The notes beneath the pieces are model-generated. The model did not search any database, was not told the DNA's origin, and saw only the letters and a list, made by a program, of their open reading frames with translations. Positions 52,001-59,034 of a stretch of DNA of 64,000 bases are shown piece by piece. The DNA lies in the NCBI GenBank assembly GCA_964588305.1, contig CAZPOP010000016.1:1-64000 (forward strand). Reading direction: 5' to 3'. A program made the translations under genes and the position numbers. The stretch comes from SM1-73 sp964588305. GTDB lineage: Bacteria > Zixibacteria > MSB-5A5 > SM1-73. Numbering within the stretch: the first letter of the stretch is position 1; every line of letters begins with the position of its first letter.

Positions 52001-54123
52001 CTTTTCTCGTAAGAGCCGTCAGCCTCGTATTGGTCCGCCAAACTCTCCAGGATTTCTTCTCTGGATTTCGCTGGCGAGAGGCCAGGTTTGTCGCAGAGCT
52101 CCAGAACACGCAGGTAGTGTTTTATGGCTTGATTTCTCTTTTGCAGGCTCTCCATCCTTTGAGCAGTCAAGAGAGCATACCTTACCGCACGCTCGTCATC
52201 ATCAGCCCGATAAAAGTGATCGGCTAACTGGTCAGAATGACTCTCAATGGCATTAGAATATTTCTGTTCGAGATAGTCGCCGACCCTTTGGTGAAGACTT
52301 TTTCTCTGGTTCGAGTCAATCTGGTCATATATGAAATCACGGCTGAAGCCGTCGATAAAACAAACGTTGTCTTCGGCCGGGCAGGAGGTTGAGAGCGCCA
52401 GGATTCGCTGTGCGAGGATGGCTTCCATATATTTTCCGAAGTTCTCAGCATCAAGCCCCGACACCTCACGCAGCACATCGACTTGAAACTCCAGACCTAA
52501 GACCGAGGCAATACGGAGCAGGCCCAATTCATCCTGGTTCAGACGATCAATACGAAAGGCGATCTTCTCCACCCATTCGGGCGGGGCGGCGACCGTTTCA
52601 ATCTGATCTGGGTCCACCACCCACTTGTCATCTTGCCTGTGAATGTTCTTATGATCGACCAATGACTCCGCCAACTGTCTGATGAGGAGAGGATGGCCCC
52701 GGGTTTTTTTATGGACAGCTGCGGCTATCTGTTCTTCCTTTTCCTTCCACGCAAACATCGAGCGAAGTAATCTACTTTCTTCGGATTCTGTCAATTTCTC
52801 CAACCTAATTGGGGTAACCCTGTCCCGGTAGGTCGATCTGATTTCTTCCTCAATTGCGGATGCCCTTTTGTCGCTCTCGGAAGCGCCGAATTCATTGGTC
52901 ACAGTTATACAAACCAGGATCTTTTTGTCTTGCGTCTGATCGATTAGATCGCAAAGGAACTTGAAGGTGGGTTGATCTGCAAATTCAAGATGCTCGAGCA
53001 TCAAAACTGATGGTTTTGAAATGCTGTCCAGAACATGAGGGATATACTTCTTGAAAGCCTCCGCAGATTCGCGCTCGCCGAGCGAAGCCCCAATCACCGA
53101 AGAACCTTCGACTTTAGCCCAGGTTGAGAACTCCTCTAAGAGTCTTGTCTTCCCGATTCCTGGTTCCCCTGACAGAAGAACTAACCCGCCTTTGCCTGTC
53201 GAGGTCTGATGGAGAGCCTCTTTCAGAATAGAGAACTCTTTCTCTCGTCCAACGAAATCACCTGACGAGATCAGACTTCTTGCCAAGGAGGTCTTCGATT
53301 CATCAGCCTCCAGCCCAGAGAGTTTTTCTACGTCGCTCAGAACTTCCCTTGCCGAAAAATAGCGGTCGATTGGATCTTTCTCCAACAGCCTTAAGACTAG
53401 CTTTTTCAAGTTTGCGGGAACCGAAGGCTCTTCAGGAATCACCACGTCCTTTTCCAGGTGGCTTTGCGCCAGATCGCTCAGCTGTTCTTCCTCAAAAGGT
53501 CTCCGGCCGAATAAGGTCTCGTAGATCAAGACACCTAACGAGTACAGGTCTGCCTGATGAGTGTATCTCTCGCCTCTGATGATCTCAGGAGCTAGATAGG
53601 AAAGCGTGCCTTTCCACCAGGCGGATTCGTTTACCTTTTCCAATTCCGCAAAGCCAAAATCGGTGAATTTAGGAGTGGGTCGACCGTCGGCAGAGTCGGT
53701 GATCAGTATATTGGATGGCTTGATATCTCCGTGAATGATTCTTTTCGAATGGAGGAAATCTAAGGTGCTACAGATTCGAAAGGTTAGATACCAGAATTGG
53801 GGCCAGTCCTGTGGTTGAAAAGATGTCTTCCAATCCTTACCCTCGATATACTCCATGGTGAAGTAGGGTTTGCCCGCATTGTCGTAGCCAAAATCATACA
53901 CTTTCACTATGTTGGGATGATTCAGCTTTCTTAAAAGAAGGAATTCCTTCTTGAGTCTCTCTGCATGATCCGCCTCCTCGTTTGAAAGCATCTTCATGGC
54001 GACGGTGCTCCCCTTGAAAAGATCAGTCGCCTTGAAAACCTTCCCGATTCCGCCCGAGCCGATTTCTTCTACTATCTGATAACGATCGCCAATCATGGAC
54101 TGCGGTGTCAAATAGTCCTCCAT
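49066..54123 (-). CDS. Ser/Thr kinase - ATPase - TPR - GAF - sigma-54 activator fusion
   Basis: The start is set at ATG 54123 (Met20 of the longest frame) because the kinase domain follows within 15 residues. The 1685 residues comprise a Ser/Thr kinase (G-loop GSGGIGKVFK, Lys44, HGDIKPSN with Gly for the usual Arg, DFGFAE, APE), an AAA_16-type ATPase (GEPGIGKTRLL), about ten TPR-like repeats (roughly 690-1170), a GAF domain (near 1215-1355, LNAERGAIILY), and a sigma-54 AAA+ domain with Fis-type HTH (near 1365-1685, GENGSGKELIAHLIH, GTIFLDEIGD, NQVRAADELGLNETTLRRRI). The GAFTGA loop reads KTATGV, keeping only Thr-Gly. It probably integrates phosphorylation and ligand signals to fire the sigma-54 promoter just downstream at 48804. 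Confidence 0.92.
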   Translation of the reverse strand: MEDYLTPQSMIGDRYQIVEEIGSGGIGKVFKATDLFKGSTVAMKMLSNEEADHAERLKKEFLLLRKLNHPNIVKVYDFGYDNAGKPYFTMEYIEGKDWKTSFQPQDWPQFWYLTFRICSTLDFLHSKRIIHGDIKPSNILITDSADGRPTPKFTDFGFAELEKVNESAWWKGTLSYLAPEIIRGERYTHQADLYSLGVLIYETLFGRRPFEEEQLSDLAQSHLEKDVVIPEEPSVPANLKKLVLRLLEKDPIDRYFSAREVLSDVEKLSGLEADESKTSLARSLISSGDFVGREKEFSILKEALHQTSTGKGGLVLLSGEPGIGKTRLLEEFSTWAKVEGSSVIGASLGERESAEAFKKYIPHVLDSISKPSVLMLEHLEFADQPTFKFLCDLIDQTQDKKILVCITVTNEFGASESDKRASAIEEEIRSTYRDRVTPIRLEKLTESEESRLLRSMFAWKEKEEQIAAAVHKKTRGHPLLIRQLAESLVDHKNIHRQDDKWVVDPDQIETVAAPPEWVEKIAFRIDRLNQDELGLLRIASVLGLEFQVDVLREVSGLDAENFGKYMEAILAQRILALSTSCPAEDNVCFIDGFSRDFIYDQIDSNQRKSLHQRVGDYLEQKYSNAIESHSDQLADHFYRADDDERAVRYALLTAQRMESLQKRNQAIKHYLRVLELCDKPGLSPAKSREEILESLADQYEADGSYEKSLSCYREALGLGKDQNPSDRNASQICRKMARIYRKTSGHQKAIELLNQALGLLDVENSPQEYASTLIDLARDHRIRGEYDKAIHYSERAISALKDRPLSEEMGNALNCMGSVYWSLGDYALAFDYLSRSLSVLQGLGKTQDEAKCYVALGLVLKNQGLPDQALEYSEKALAIMESFHNPYTLSVLQNNLALIYIDLNCWDKALDSLSRSVELKKQVSDSKGLALSYNNIGLTHLRKGLFDKSAEHLTAALQLFQGIRDRSGVALVYYNLADLHRCKEDWKEASHYLEKSRRIAEELGEEGRIADCLLLLGKIATEQSNFDSALRNLNRAAELFSKGKNAFGHAEAQLVLGDLAMRTGNPKLGEDHLNRIRTLKETLHNKWFQGRFGRVCARLLKAQGEKMACLEHLQENARIFKELGARHELGKTYLEIGKIKLDEGRLKEGRAFLQEALSIFTKSQIAGKRKEVEDLLDQTKEMRHVERERIQTFYKLAELLNSIWDTDELLSKALELVIELLNAERGAIILYSERDKTFELKISQGIEPETSQDAIVISRRVLRDVIESDSPLIVENATSDPEFAKSRSVIMHNILSILCVPLKTKDRLIGTVYLDHRSLPAVFSSDDIDFLKAFASLIATAIEKSELYVKANEEIFQLKGVLQKSYQYPHIIGKGPKMQEIFNVVEKVANSKTSVLICGENGSGKELIAHLIHTRSQRQKGPFIRVNCAALPETLLESELFGIEEKTATGVGFRKGKFELADGGTIFLDEIGDMSLSVQAKVLRVLQEKEFERVGGQSPIKVDIRIISATNMDLQRQIEEVKFRKDLYFRLNPIVITIPPLRERKDDLVALVRHFSKRFSEENKKPETKMTKKIMTALQDYGWPGNVRELEHLIESATLLSDNGKFPLELLPEEVQIATELVSLDRYGKLRDVLDWVEKKKIIQVLEKNKWNQVRAADELGLNETTLRRRIKKYKIKRIVRIPSS

Positions 54124-54612
54124 ATACGGAATTCTCTGCAGTTCTTGGATACAACAATAAATATAACACCAAAACCCCAAATTTCAACCGTTTTTCGAAG
54201 GGACAGAGACTGAAAATTCATCATCCTTCCTTATTTCCTTCAAGACCTGGCCCTTAATACAGAATTCAAACATGATTTCACGCCGGTGGTTTTGCCGATT
54301 CCACGATCTCGATAGCTCCGTGTTGAACTTCTCACTTGCTTCTTGAAGATGTGAGCTCCTGTTCTATTCCTTGACAAAACCCCCTTTTCCACTTGACTGT
54401 ATGGACAATGGAGAATCTTATCGCGCTTCTGGAGAGAGTTGATAGCCACGTTTGGGGGCCTTTTCTCATCATCTTTCTTCTGTCCACCGGGATTCTCATG
54501 AGCATGAGATAGAGGTTCCTTCGTGCCTTTCCGAAAATCATCTTGACATACACCTTCTTTTTCCTAACATTCTCTCCGTAGCATTCGTTATCAGCATCTT
54601 GGCCGGAATAAT
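54124..54612. other. Divergent intergenic region
   Basis: The 489 bases between the kinase gene (minus) and the glycosyltransferase gene (plus) hold small minus-strand frames (54240-54449, 54332-54661) without ribosome sites. A fair plus-strand promoter is present at 54543-54570. Confidence 0.5.
54543..54570 (+). promoter_or_regulatory. Probable promoter of the glycosyltransferase gene
   Basis: A perfect TTGACA (54543-54548), 16 bases, then TAACAT (54565-54570), about 40 bases before ATG 54613. Confidence 0.5.
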
Positions 54613-55866
54613 ATGGATCGATCTGCCAAAAGCCCTCCCAGCAATCGCCAACTAATCGCAATCTACACGAACATCGGCAGGGGACACCCCAGCTATCTTG
54701 ACAGCCTGCTTGAGACGTTACAGAAGAAGGGGCAGAAGGTACTCTGTCGCACCGTCTTTGAGGAAAGCGATGGTCTTTCCCTCTTAGCCTGGAAGCTCGT
54801 CGAAAAACTCTATTTTATTGGCGGAAAGGGTGGCATCAGAACCAGGCTTTATAATTGGCTGAGATCAAGCCGGACGGATGTCTCCTCCGATTCTTCCCTC
54901 ATAAAACTCTTAGGACGCGACCTGAGAGAGAAATATCAGGATTTCAGGGGCATCTGCCTGGTGGCGCATCCGGTGGTGGCAAGGATTTTGAAGAACATAT
55001 GCCGTACCTGGTATGTTCATGGCGAGATCGCCGCGCCCCCTGAATGTGCCGTTGCGGGAGTAAAGAAAATCTTTGTCCCTTTGGAAGAGACCAAAGACAG
55101 ATTGATCTCTTCTGGCGCTGACCCTGAAAGTATCGCAGTCACCGGATTGATGATCGAGCCAGGGCTTGTTGATAGAGCACAAGAATCATTTCAAGCCAGA
55201 TTGAGAAGGATTGAGTCGGATAAGCCATTGACCATTGGCTTTTTTACCTCAGGGGCCTATCCCAAAGAACACATGAAGAAGATACTCTGGGGAGCAAAAT
55301 CAGTTGTCGAGCAAGGAATGCGCGCGATAATCTTCACCGGCACCTGCCCAAAGAAATTCGAGTTGTTCAAGAAACGATTGACAAAATGGGGGCTTGAGGT
55401 TGTGCTTGAAAATCCCGCCCTTCGACAAGCTCAGGGTGGTGAGCAAAGTCGAACCACCGGAGGCGGGAAGGATAGGGGAGAGGCTTCAGGAAAAGAAAAA
55501 GACGGTAACGTTTTGCTCGTTACCAGAGAGACCAGGCAAGCCGAAACTGAAAGAGCAGTGGAGCTATTGCCGCAGATAGATGCGTTTGTTGCGGCTTCGC
55601 ATGAACGCACCAACTGGGCAGTTGGCTTGGGACTCCCAATGTTCGTCCTGTTTCCTTTGATTGGCACTTTCGCTTCTTCGAATTTCGAATTCGCCCAAAG
55701 ACAAAAAGTAGCTTACCCTCTGGATTCCCTGGAAAGAGCCAAAACCCTGGGCAAAGTAATTAACGAACTTCGGAAAAACGGACAACTGGCCCAAATGGCT
55801 AAAAACGGCTTTGGAGTGCACAAGTTAAATGGTGTCAGACAAGCCGCATCTCATCTTCCTTCTTAA
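54613..55866 (+). CDS. MurG/MGDG-synthase-like glycosyltransferase with in-frame repeat
   Basis: The 417-residue protein has the GT28/GT-B feel: a glycine-rich N-terminus (IYTNIGRGHPSYLDSLLETL), then VHGEIAAPPECAVAGVKKIFVPLEETKDRLISSG, a second Rossmann half beginning PLTIGFFTSGAYPKEHMKKIL, and a C-terminal acceptor region (FVAASHERTNWAVGLGLPMFVLFPLIGTFASSN). It likely moves a sugar to a lipid or another acceptor; the substrate is unknown. Residues near 268-285 (ALRQAQGGEQSRTTGGGK) are encoded by a dispersed palindromic repeat (55414-55467) inserted without breaking the frame. They probably form a surface loop. Confidence 0.75.
   Translation: MDRSAKSPPSNRQLIAIYTNIGRGHPSYLDSLLETLQKKGQKVLCRTVFEESDGLSLLAWKLVEKLYFIGGKGGIRTRLYNWLRSSRTDVSSDSSLIKLLGRDLREKYQDFRGICLVAHPVVARILKNICRTWYVHGEIAAPPECAVAGVKKIFVPLEETKDRLISSGADPESIAVTGLMIEPGLVDRAQESFQARLRRIESDKPLTIGFFTSGAYPKEHMKKILWGAKSVVEQGMRAIIFTGTCPKKFELFKKRLTKWGLEVVLENPALRQAQGGEQSRTTGGGKDRGEASGKEKDGNVLLVTRETRQAETERAVELLPQIDAFVAASHERTNWAVGLGLPMFVLFPLIGTFASSNFEFAQRQKVAYPLDSLERAKTLGKVINELRKNGQLAQMAKNGFGVHKLNGVRQAASHLPS
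55414..55467. repeat. Palindromic repeat inside the glycosyltransferase gene
   Basis: Outer arms CCCGCC and GGCGGG, inner arms GGTGGT and ACCACC, with TTCGACAAGCTCAGGGTGG in between. The length of 54 bases is a multiple of three, and the frame stays open through it. Confidence 0.7.
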
Positions 55867-55972
55867 TGTAGCGCCCGAGCTTCGTTTGCCCTGAGCATGC
55901 TTGAAGGGTCTCGGGCGTTTATTCTCTCGTCCGATCCCTTGGATCCGGCGGACAGGAATGTCGGACGCTTCA
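55867..55972. repeat. GTAGCGCCCGAG repeat, copy 1
   Basis: TGTAGCGCCCGAGCTTCG and GGGTCTCGGGCG pair around CCTGAGCATGCTTGAAGG, followed by a second TCGTCCGA...TCGGACG pair. It starts two bases before the end of the last glycosyltransferase codons (stop region). Confidence 0.65.
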
Positions 55973-56035
55973 CTCGGAGAAGAAGGCGGCTCGCGTTGAG
56001 GGTGTGCGGCTTACCGAGTCAGGGGGAGCTTTAAA

Positions 56036-56111
56036 TGTAGCGCCCGAGCTTCGTTTGCCCTGAGCATGCTCGAAGGGTCTCGGGCGTTTCTTCTCTCGTC
56101 CGACAGGAACA
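56036..56111. repeat. GTAGCGCCCGAG repeat, copy 2
   Basis: Nearly identical to copy 1 over the first 55 bases, including CCTGAGCATGCTCGAAGG, and ending in CGTCCGACAGG. Confidence 0.65.
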
Positions 56112-56135
56112 CTGGTGACCGCTGCAATATATTTT

Positions 56136-56888
56136 TTATAGGGATTCCGATCGCTGGTTTAGATTGTAGAAAGCTGACCACGCAGATTCAGCATACTGCT
56201 CAGCACTGAATTTGATTGATTTTGGGAGATACAACACGACCAGTGCCAATGTGATAGCGGTTATGGCGATATTCAAAAACAACAGACAAAGAAACGGGAT
56301 AGAACCATAGACCCGGTACAGAACAACTGAGGCAGTCACAAAGAGAGCGTTGAAACTAATCCAGAGCCAACTGCTTCCCCAAAGGTTCCGATAGAACCCG
56401 TAATCGATATTGTGCTTCTGCCAGAAGGCCTCCTTGTCATTTTTTCTTAACCAGTCTTTAACCAATGCAAATGCATCCGAAATTCTTCTGTCCGCTTCTT
56501 GAGGTTGTTTTCTTTCTTCCTCTAGCCTTAGTAAATTTATGTTAAGCACCTGCTTCACGACATCCCTCAAATTCGCTTTCATCTCCTCCGAAAATCTCTT
56601 GTCGCTATGACGTAAGAATCTTGTCGAGGGAAATCCATCCCATTGCCTCAAGAGCTTTTCTTGCTTTTTTCTTCCGCTTGTTCTTACCAGCGTGGCGGCG
56701 ACAAGGTAGAGCAACATAGGAACCATTGACGCAATAATCTTCGGCGACCTCGTTATTGAGAACGGTATTTGATCTGTATTTATCGAAGTGAGGGCAACCA
56801 AAGCATAGATGTTGATTATGGGTGAAGACAACACAACAATTGTTGGCAGGTAGATTGCCTTAAATGAATATTTGTCGTATAGCTGCAT
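56136..56888 (-). CDS. Four-helix membrane protein paired with an MBL hydrolase
   Basis: The 250-residue protein has two N-terminal helices (YLPTIVVLSSPIINIYALVA and SMVPMLLYLVAATLV), a charged cytoplasmic helical part (about 75-165, EEERKQPQEADRRISDAF) and two C-terminal helices (LWISFNALFVTASVVLY and CLLFLNIAITAITLALVVLY). I do not recognise the family. It starts four bases after the stop of the MBL-fold gene, so the two are translated together. DNA here looks AT-richer than the flanks by eye. A membrane effector or transporter partner of the hydrolase is plausible; a pore-forming effector of a defence pair is a bolder idea. Confidence 0.7.
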   Translation of the reverse strand: MQLYDKYSFKAIYLPTIVVLSSPIINIYALVALTSINTDQIPFSITRSPKIIASMVPMLLYLVAATLVRTSGRKKQEKLLRQWDGFPSTRFLRHSDKRFSEEMKANLRDVVKQVLNINLLRLEEERKQPQEADRRISDAFALVKDWLRKNDKEAFWQKHNIDYGFYRNLWGSSWLWISFNALFVTASVVLYRVYGSIPFLCLLFLNIAITAITLALVVLYLPKSIKFSAEQYAESAWSAFYNLNQRSESL

Positions 56889-56892
56889 GTGT

Positions 56893-57855
56893 CTAATATC
56901 CCCAACTCTTAAGAACTCTCCTCGTACGTCTCGCTAATATCTTCTTCTGGTGTTCATCCAGATTATCGGGCGTGTCGACTATTGATATTGAGGTTTTCCC
57001 TGACTCATCTATTGTGATTCTGATTGAATTGTCTCTGTCCCTGGTTGAAATCATCCTTGACAAATCCTTATCGCCATCGACCAGATACCCATTTGATAAC
57101 TCGAGCTTAGAATAAGACGTATCAATGGCCTCATCGCCACTTCTTGCAGACACGATATAGAGATCGGGTATCCCAGTATGGTCAAGGATTTCGGTAGCAA
57201 ATCCACTTTTGTGACCGTGATGGGATGCAACAAAGAAATTCGTATTTTTCAGAACTTTTTTGACTGTTTCGTAGCCAAAAGCTTTTTCCCAACCTTTAAG
57301 CTCCATATCTCCGGGGAATAGAATCTTCTTCCCAGCAAATTGGATGGCAACTATGTAACTTCTATTATTTATGAGATTGTCCGTTGCAGCTGAGACGTCC
57401 TCAGCATCTTTGTAGCTTATCTGGGAACGCTGATGAAATTCGAAGCCCCAATCGATATCGTCTTCCGGGTCTTCCGTATATTTAGCTTGGAATTTCTTAA
57501 ATTTCGTCAGTATGGTTTTGTTCCTTTCGTCTTTTTCTTTCTCGATTTTTGTGTCGATCGTCGGCAGGGTTTTCTTGTCTCGAAGGAGACGCGCCGGCTC
57601 TTCATCCCCCACTAAACTGCCGATATCATCAAAGTGATCCATATGCAAATGGGAAATGATCAAAGTAGCTATTCTCCGCCGGTGGAAATACTGGATATTG
57701 TTTTTTCCAATATTATAGTTACCCCTCACCCATTTTACCGGTGAAAAGTACTCCCTGCTCCCACAATCTATTAGTAGCCCGTAGTCATTGGGTGATTTGA
57801 TGAACGAACAAAACCCGTGTTCTACGTTGAAGATTGTGCACTCAAGTGTTTTCAC
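56893..57855 (-). CDS. ComEC-type metallo-beta-lactamase-fold hydrolase
   Basis: The start is GTG 57855 with GAGGAAG three bases upstream. The 320 residues show the metal motif SHLHMDHFDD (His69, His71, Asp73, His74), FPGDMELKGW and ASHHGHKSGF, the set seen in the soluble ComEC/COG2333 group that cleaves nucleic acid or cyclic nucleotides. It has no signal peptide, so it acts in the cytoplasm. It lies first in a two-gene unit with a membrane protein and has a very good promoter at 57997-58025. Substrate and role are unknown. Confidence 0.85.
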   Translation of the reverse strand: MKTLECTIFNVEHGFCSFIKSPNDYGLLIDCGSREYFSPVKWVRGNYNIGKNNIQYFHRRRIATLIISHLHMDHFDDIGSLVGDEEPARLLRDKKTLPTIDTKIEKEKDERNKTILTKFKKFQAKYTEDPEDDIDWGFEFHQRSQISYKDAEDVSAATDNLINNRSYIVAIQFAGKKILFPGDMELKGWEKAFGYETVKKVLKNTNFFVASHHGHKSGFATEILDHTGIPDLYIVSARSGDEAIDTSYSKLELSNGYLVDGDKDLSRMISTRDRDNSIRITIDESGKTSISIVDTPDNLDEHQKKILARRTRRVLKSWGY

Positions 57856-57996
57856 TGTCTTCCTCGAAAGAATTAGGCTCTGGGCGCAAATGGCTCATCC
57901 CTGCGTCGTTGATAGGGTTACTAGGGGCCTTATATAAAAGGCCAAAGATTACTTTCCCCTATCATAAGCTCTCTGTGTACATGTTCTTTCCTCAAG

Positions 57997-58025
57997 ATTA
58001 TACGCCCTCGCGTCTGAAAAGTCAA
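57997..58025 (-). promoter_or_regulatory. Sigma-70-type promoter of the MBL/membrane-protein pair
   Basis: On the minus strand TTGACT (58025-58020) and a perfect TATAAT (58002-57997) are 17 bases apart. The leader is about 135 bases. Confidence 0.8.
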
Positions 58026-58491
58026 GTCTTATTTAAGTGATTTCTTACTTCCTATGTCGGGCGCCCTGCGCACCGGACAAATGAATCGTGTTGGTTCTCC
58101 AACCCCCTATATCCCCCTTGTCAGGGGGACAAATTCATCCCGTCCACTTGTTAAGGGGGACAAAAGGGGTTAACAATTCAGTCCGTAAGTCAGCGCCCCT
58201 GCGCACTTGACAAATGAATCTGAGCACTTTTACCACAACTTTTGTGGTGAAAAAGATAGGTCACGTGTTATTGAGAGAGAACCGTAGGGAAGAAAGTGAA
58301 AACGAGTTTCGAAAATCGATTTCTTATGATTGGTGAAGAACAAAAAAAAATCAAAACGAAGCTCTCCAAGGTCACCAACCTCACCAACCCCACCCGGCCG
58401 GGTAGCAAGGTAAAGCTGAAGCTTTACACTCCAGAGTTTAATCGTAATAGCTTTTGAATTTCTTTCAGATATGTTGGCGTTGGCTGGTTGG

Positions 58492-58522
58492 GCCGGTCTT
58501 GTTGCCAGACCGGGTATATCCC
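58492..58522. repeat. GGTCTGC...GCCAGACCGGGTATATCC repeat, copy 1
   Basis: GGTCTTG and GCCAGACC form a short stem followed by GGGTATATCCC. One of four copies between 58492 and 59033, all in one orientation. Confidence 0.7.
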
Positions 58523-58533
58523 AGTAAAAAGCT

Positions 58534-58555
58534 CCCTCTCCCCAAGGGGAGAGGG
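58534..58555. repeat. CCCTCTCCCC-AA-GGGGAGAGGG hairpin
   Basis: A perfect 10-bp stem with a two-base loop, followed by TTAGGGTGAGGGGG. This sequence type is scattered in many bacterial genomes. Confidence 0.7.
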
Positions 58556-58574
58556 TTAGGGTGAGGGGGAATTT

Positions 58575-58603
58575 CCGGTCTGCTCGCCAGACCGGGTATA
58601 TCC
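58575..58603. repeat. GGTCTGC...GCCAGACCGGGTATATCC repeat, copy 2
   Basis: CCGGTCTGCTCGCCAGACC then GGGTATATCC; it starts about 83 bases after copy 1, and the small-protein stop codon lies 17 bases beyond its end. Confidence 0.75.
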
Positions 58604-58619
58604 GACAAACAAATCTGCT

Positions 58620-58739
58620 TTATTTGAAGAACATCATAATTATAAGCCAAGATATAAGTGTGCCAGCTCCCAATACCAGTATGCCAATTATGACCCAGGT
58701 GAGAGGTGAGGTCCCCTTAGAGCTAGTCTCTTTTTCCAT
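58620..58739 (-). CDS. 39-residue single-helix membrane protein
   Basis: ATG 58739 has GGAGGG five bases upstream on the minus strand. The product has a short polar start (MEKETSSKGTSP) and one long hydrophobic helix (WVIIGILVLGAGTLISWLII) ending MMFFK. The ribosome site and helix make it a believable small membrane protein. It lies about 300 bases downstream of the APC transporter gene on the same strand and could be a transporter accessory subunit, but repeats separate the two. Confidence 0.6.
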   Translation of the reverse strand: MEKETSSKGTSPLTWVIIGILVLGAGTLISWLIIMMFFK

Positions 58740-58845
58740 AATATCCCTCCCTGTTTTTGTTTGACTCACAAGATTATACGGATAGGGTCCTCTCGAAGTT
58801 ACAAATATGTTGCCTATCCCGCATGGAATGATCCTGGCTGCGTGG

Positions 58846-58875
58846 CCCGGTCTGCTCGCCAGACCGGGTATATCC
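58846..58875. repeat. GGTCTGC...GCCAGACCGGGTATATCC repeat, copy 3
   Basis: CCCGGTCTGCTCGCCAGACC then GGGTATATCCC, 11 bases before REP copy D. Confidence 0.75.
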
Positions 58876-58886
58876 CATTACGAGGT

Positions 58887-58950
58887 TGTAGGGACAGCCC
58901 TTGTGGCTGTCCGCTTCAGGCTAAGGACAGGGACGAGCCCTGTCCCTACA
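58887..58950. repeat. REP-like palindrome, copy D (opposite orientation)
   Basis: TGTAGGGACAGCCCTTGTGG, CTGTCC, then GGACAGGGACGAGCCCTGTC and CCTACA. It is the reverse-oriented relative of copies A-C near the RAYT gene at 11180, showing that the element has spread 46 kb away. Confidence 0.8.
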
Positions 58951-59003
58951 CATGATTTCCTTTGCCTTCTTTAAGAACCTGGTCCAACTTCTCTGCGGGG
59001 TGG

Positions 59004-59033
59004 CCCGGTCTGCTTGCCAGACTGGGTATATCC
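59004..59033. repeat. GGTCTGC...GCCAGACTGGGTATATCC repeat, copy 4
   Basis: CCCGGTCTGCTTGCCAGACT then GGGTATATCC, ending just before the stop codon of the APC transporter gene. Confidence 0.75.
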
Positions 59034-59034
59034 T

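Larger units (their letters stand above)
57856..58619. other. Repeat-rich intergenic region
   Basis: The 764 bases contain the promoter at 57997-58025, a direct repeat of about 28 bases (TGCGCACCGGACAAATGAATC near 58076 and TGCGCACTTGACAAATGAATC near 58201), C-rich/G-rich pairs around 58110-58165, and the palindromes listed separately. A 53-codon GTG frame at 58296-58457 (GGGAAG upstream) overlaps a repeat hairpin and is probably not a gene. Confidence 0.5.

Noticed and set aside
54240..54661. Minus-strand small frames between the kinase fusion and the glycosyltransferase
   Set aside because: No ribosome site, overlap with the likely promoter, and no protein features.
58296..58457. 53-codon GTG frame with GGGAAG upstream
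   Set aside because: Much of it overlaps a repeat hairpin (GTAAAGCTGAAGCTTTAC), and the product looks random; kept only as a note.
58492..59033. Possible CRISPR array
   Set aside because: Only four units, spacing from about 50 to 240 bases, no cas genes; they are dispersed palindromes.
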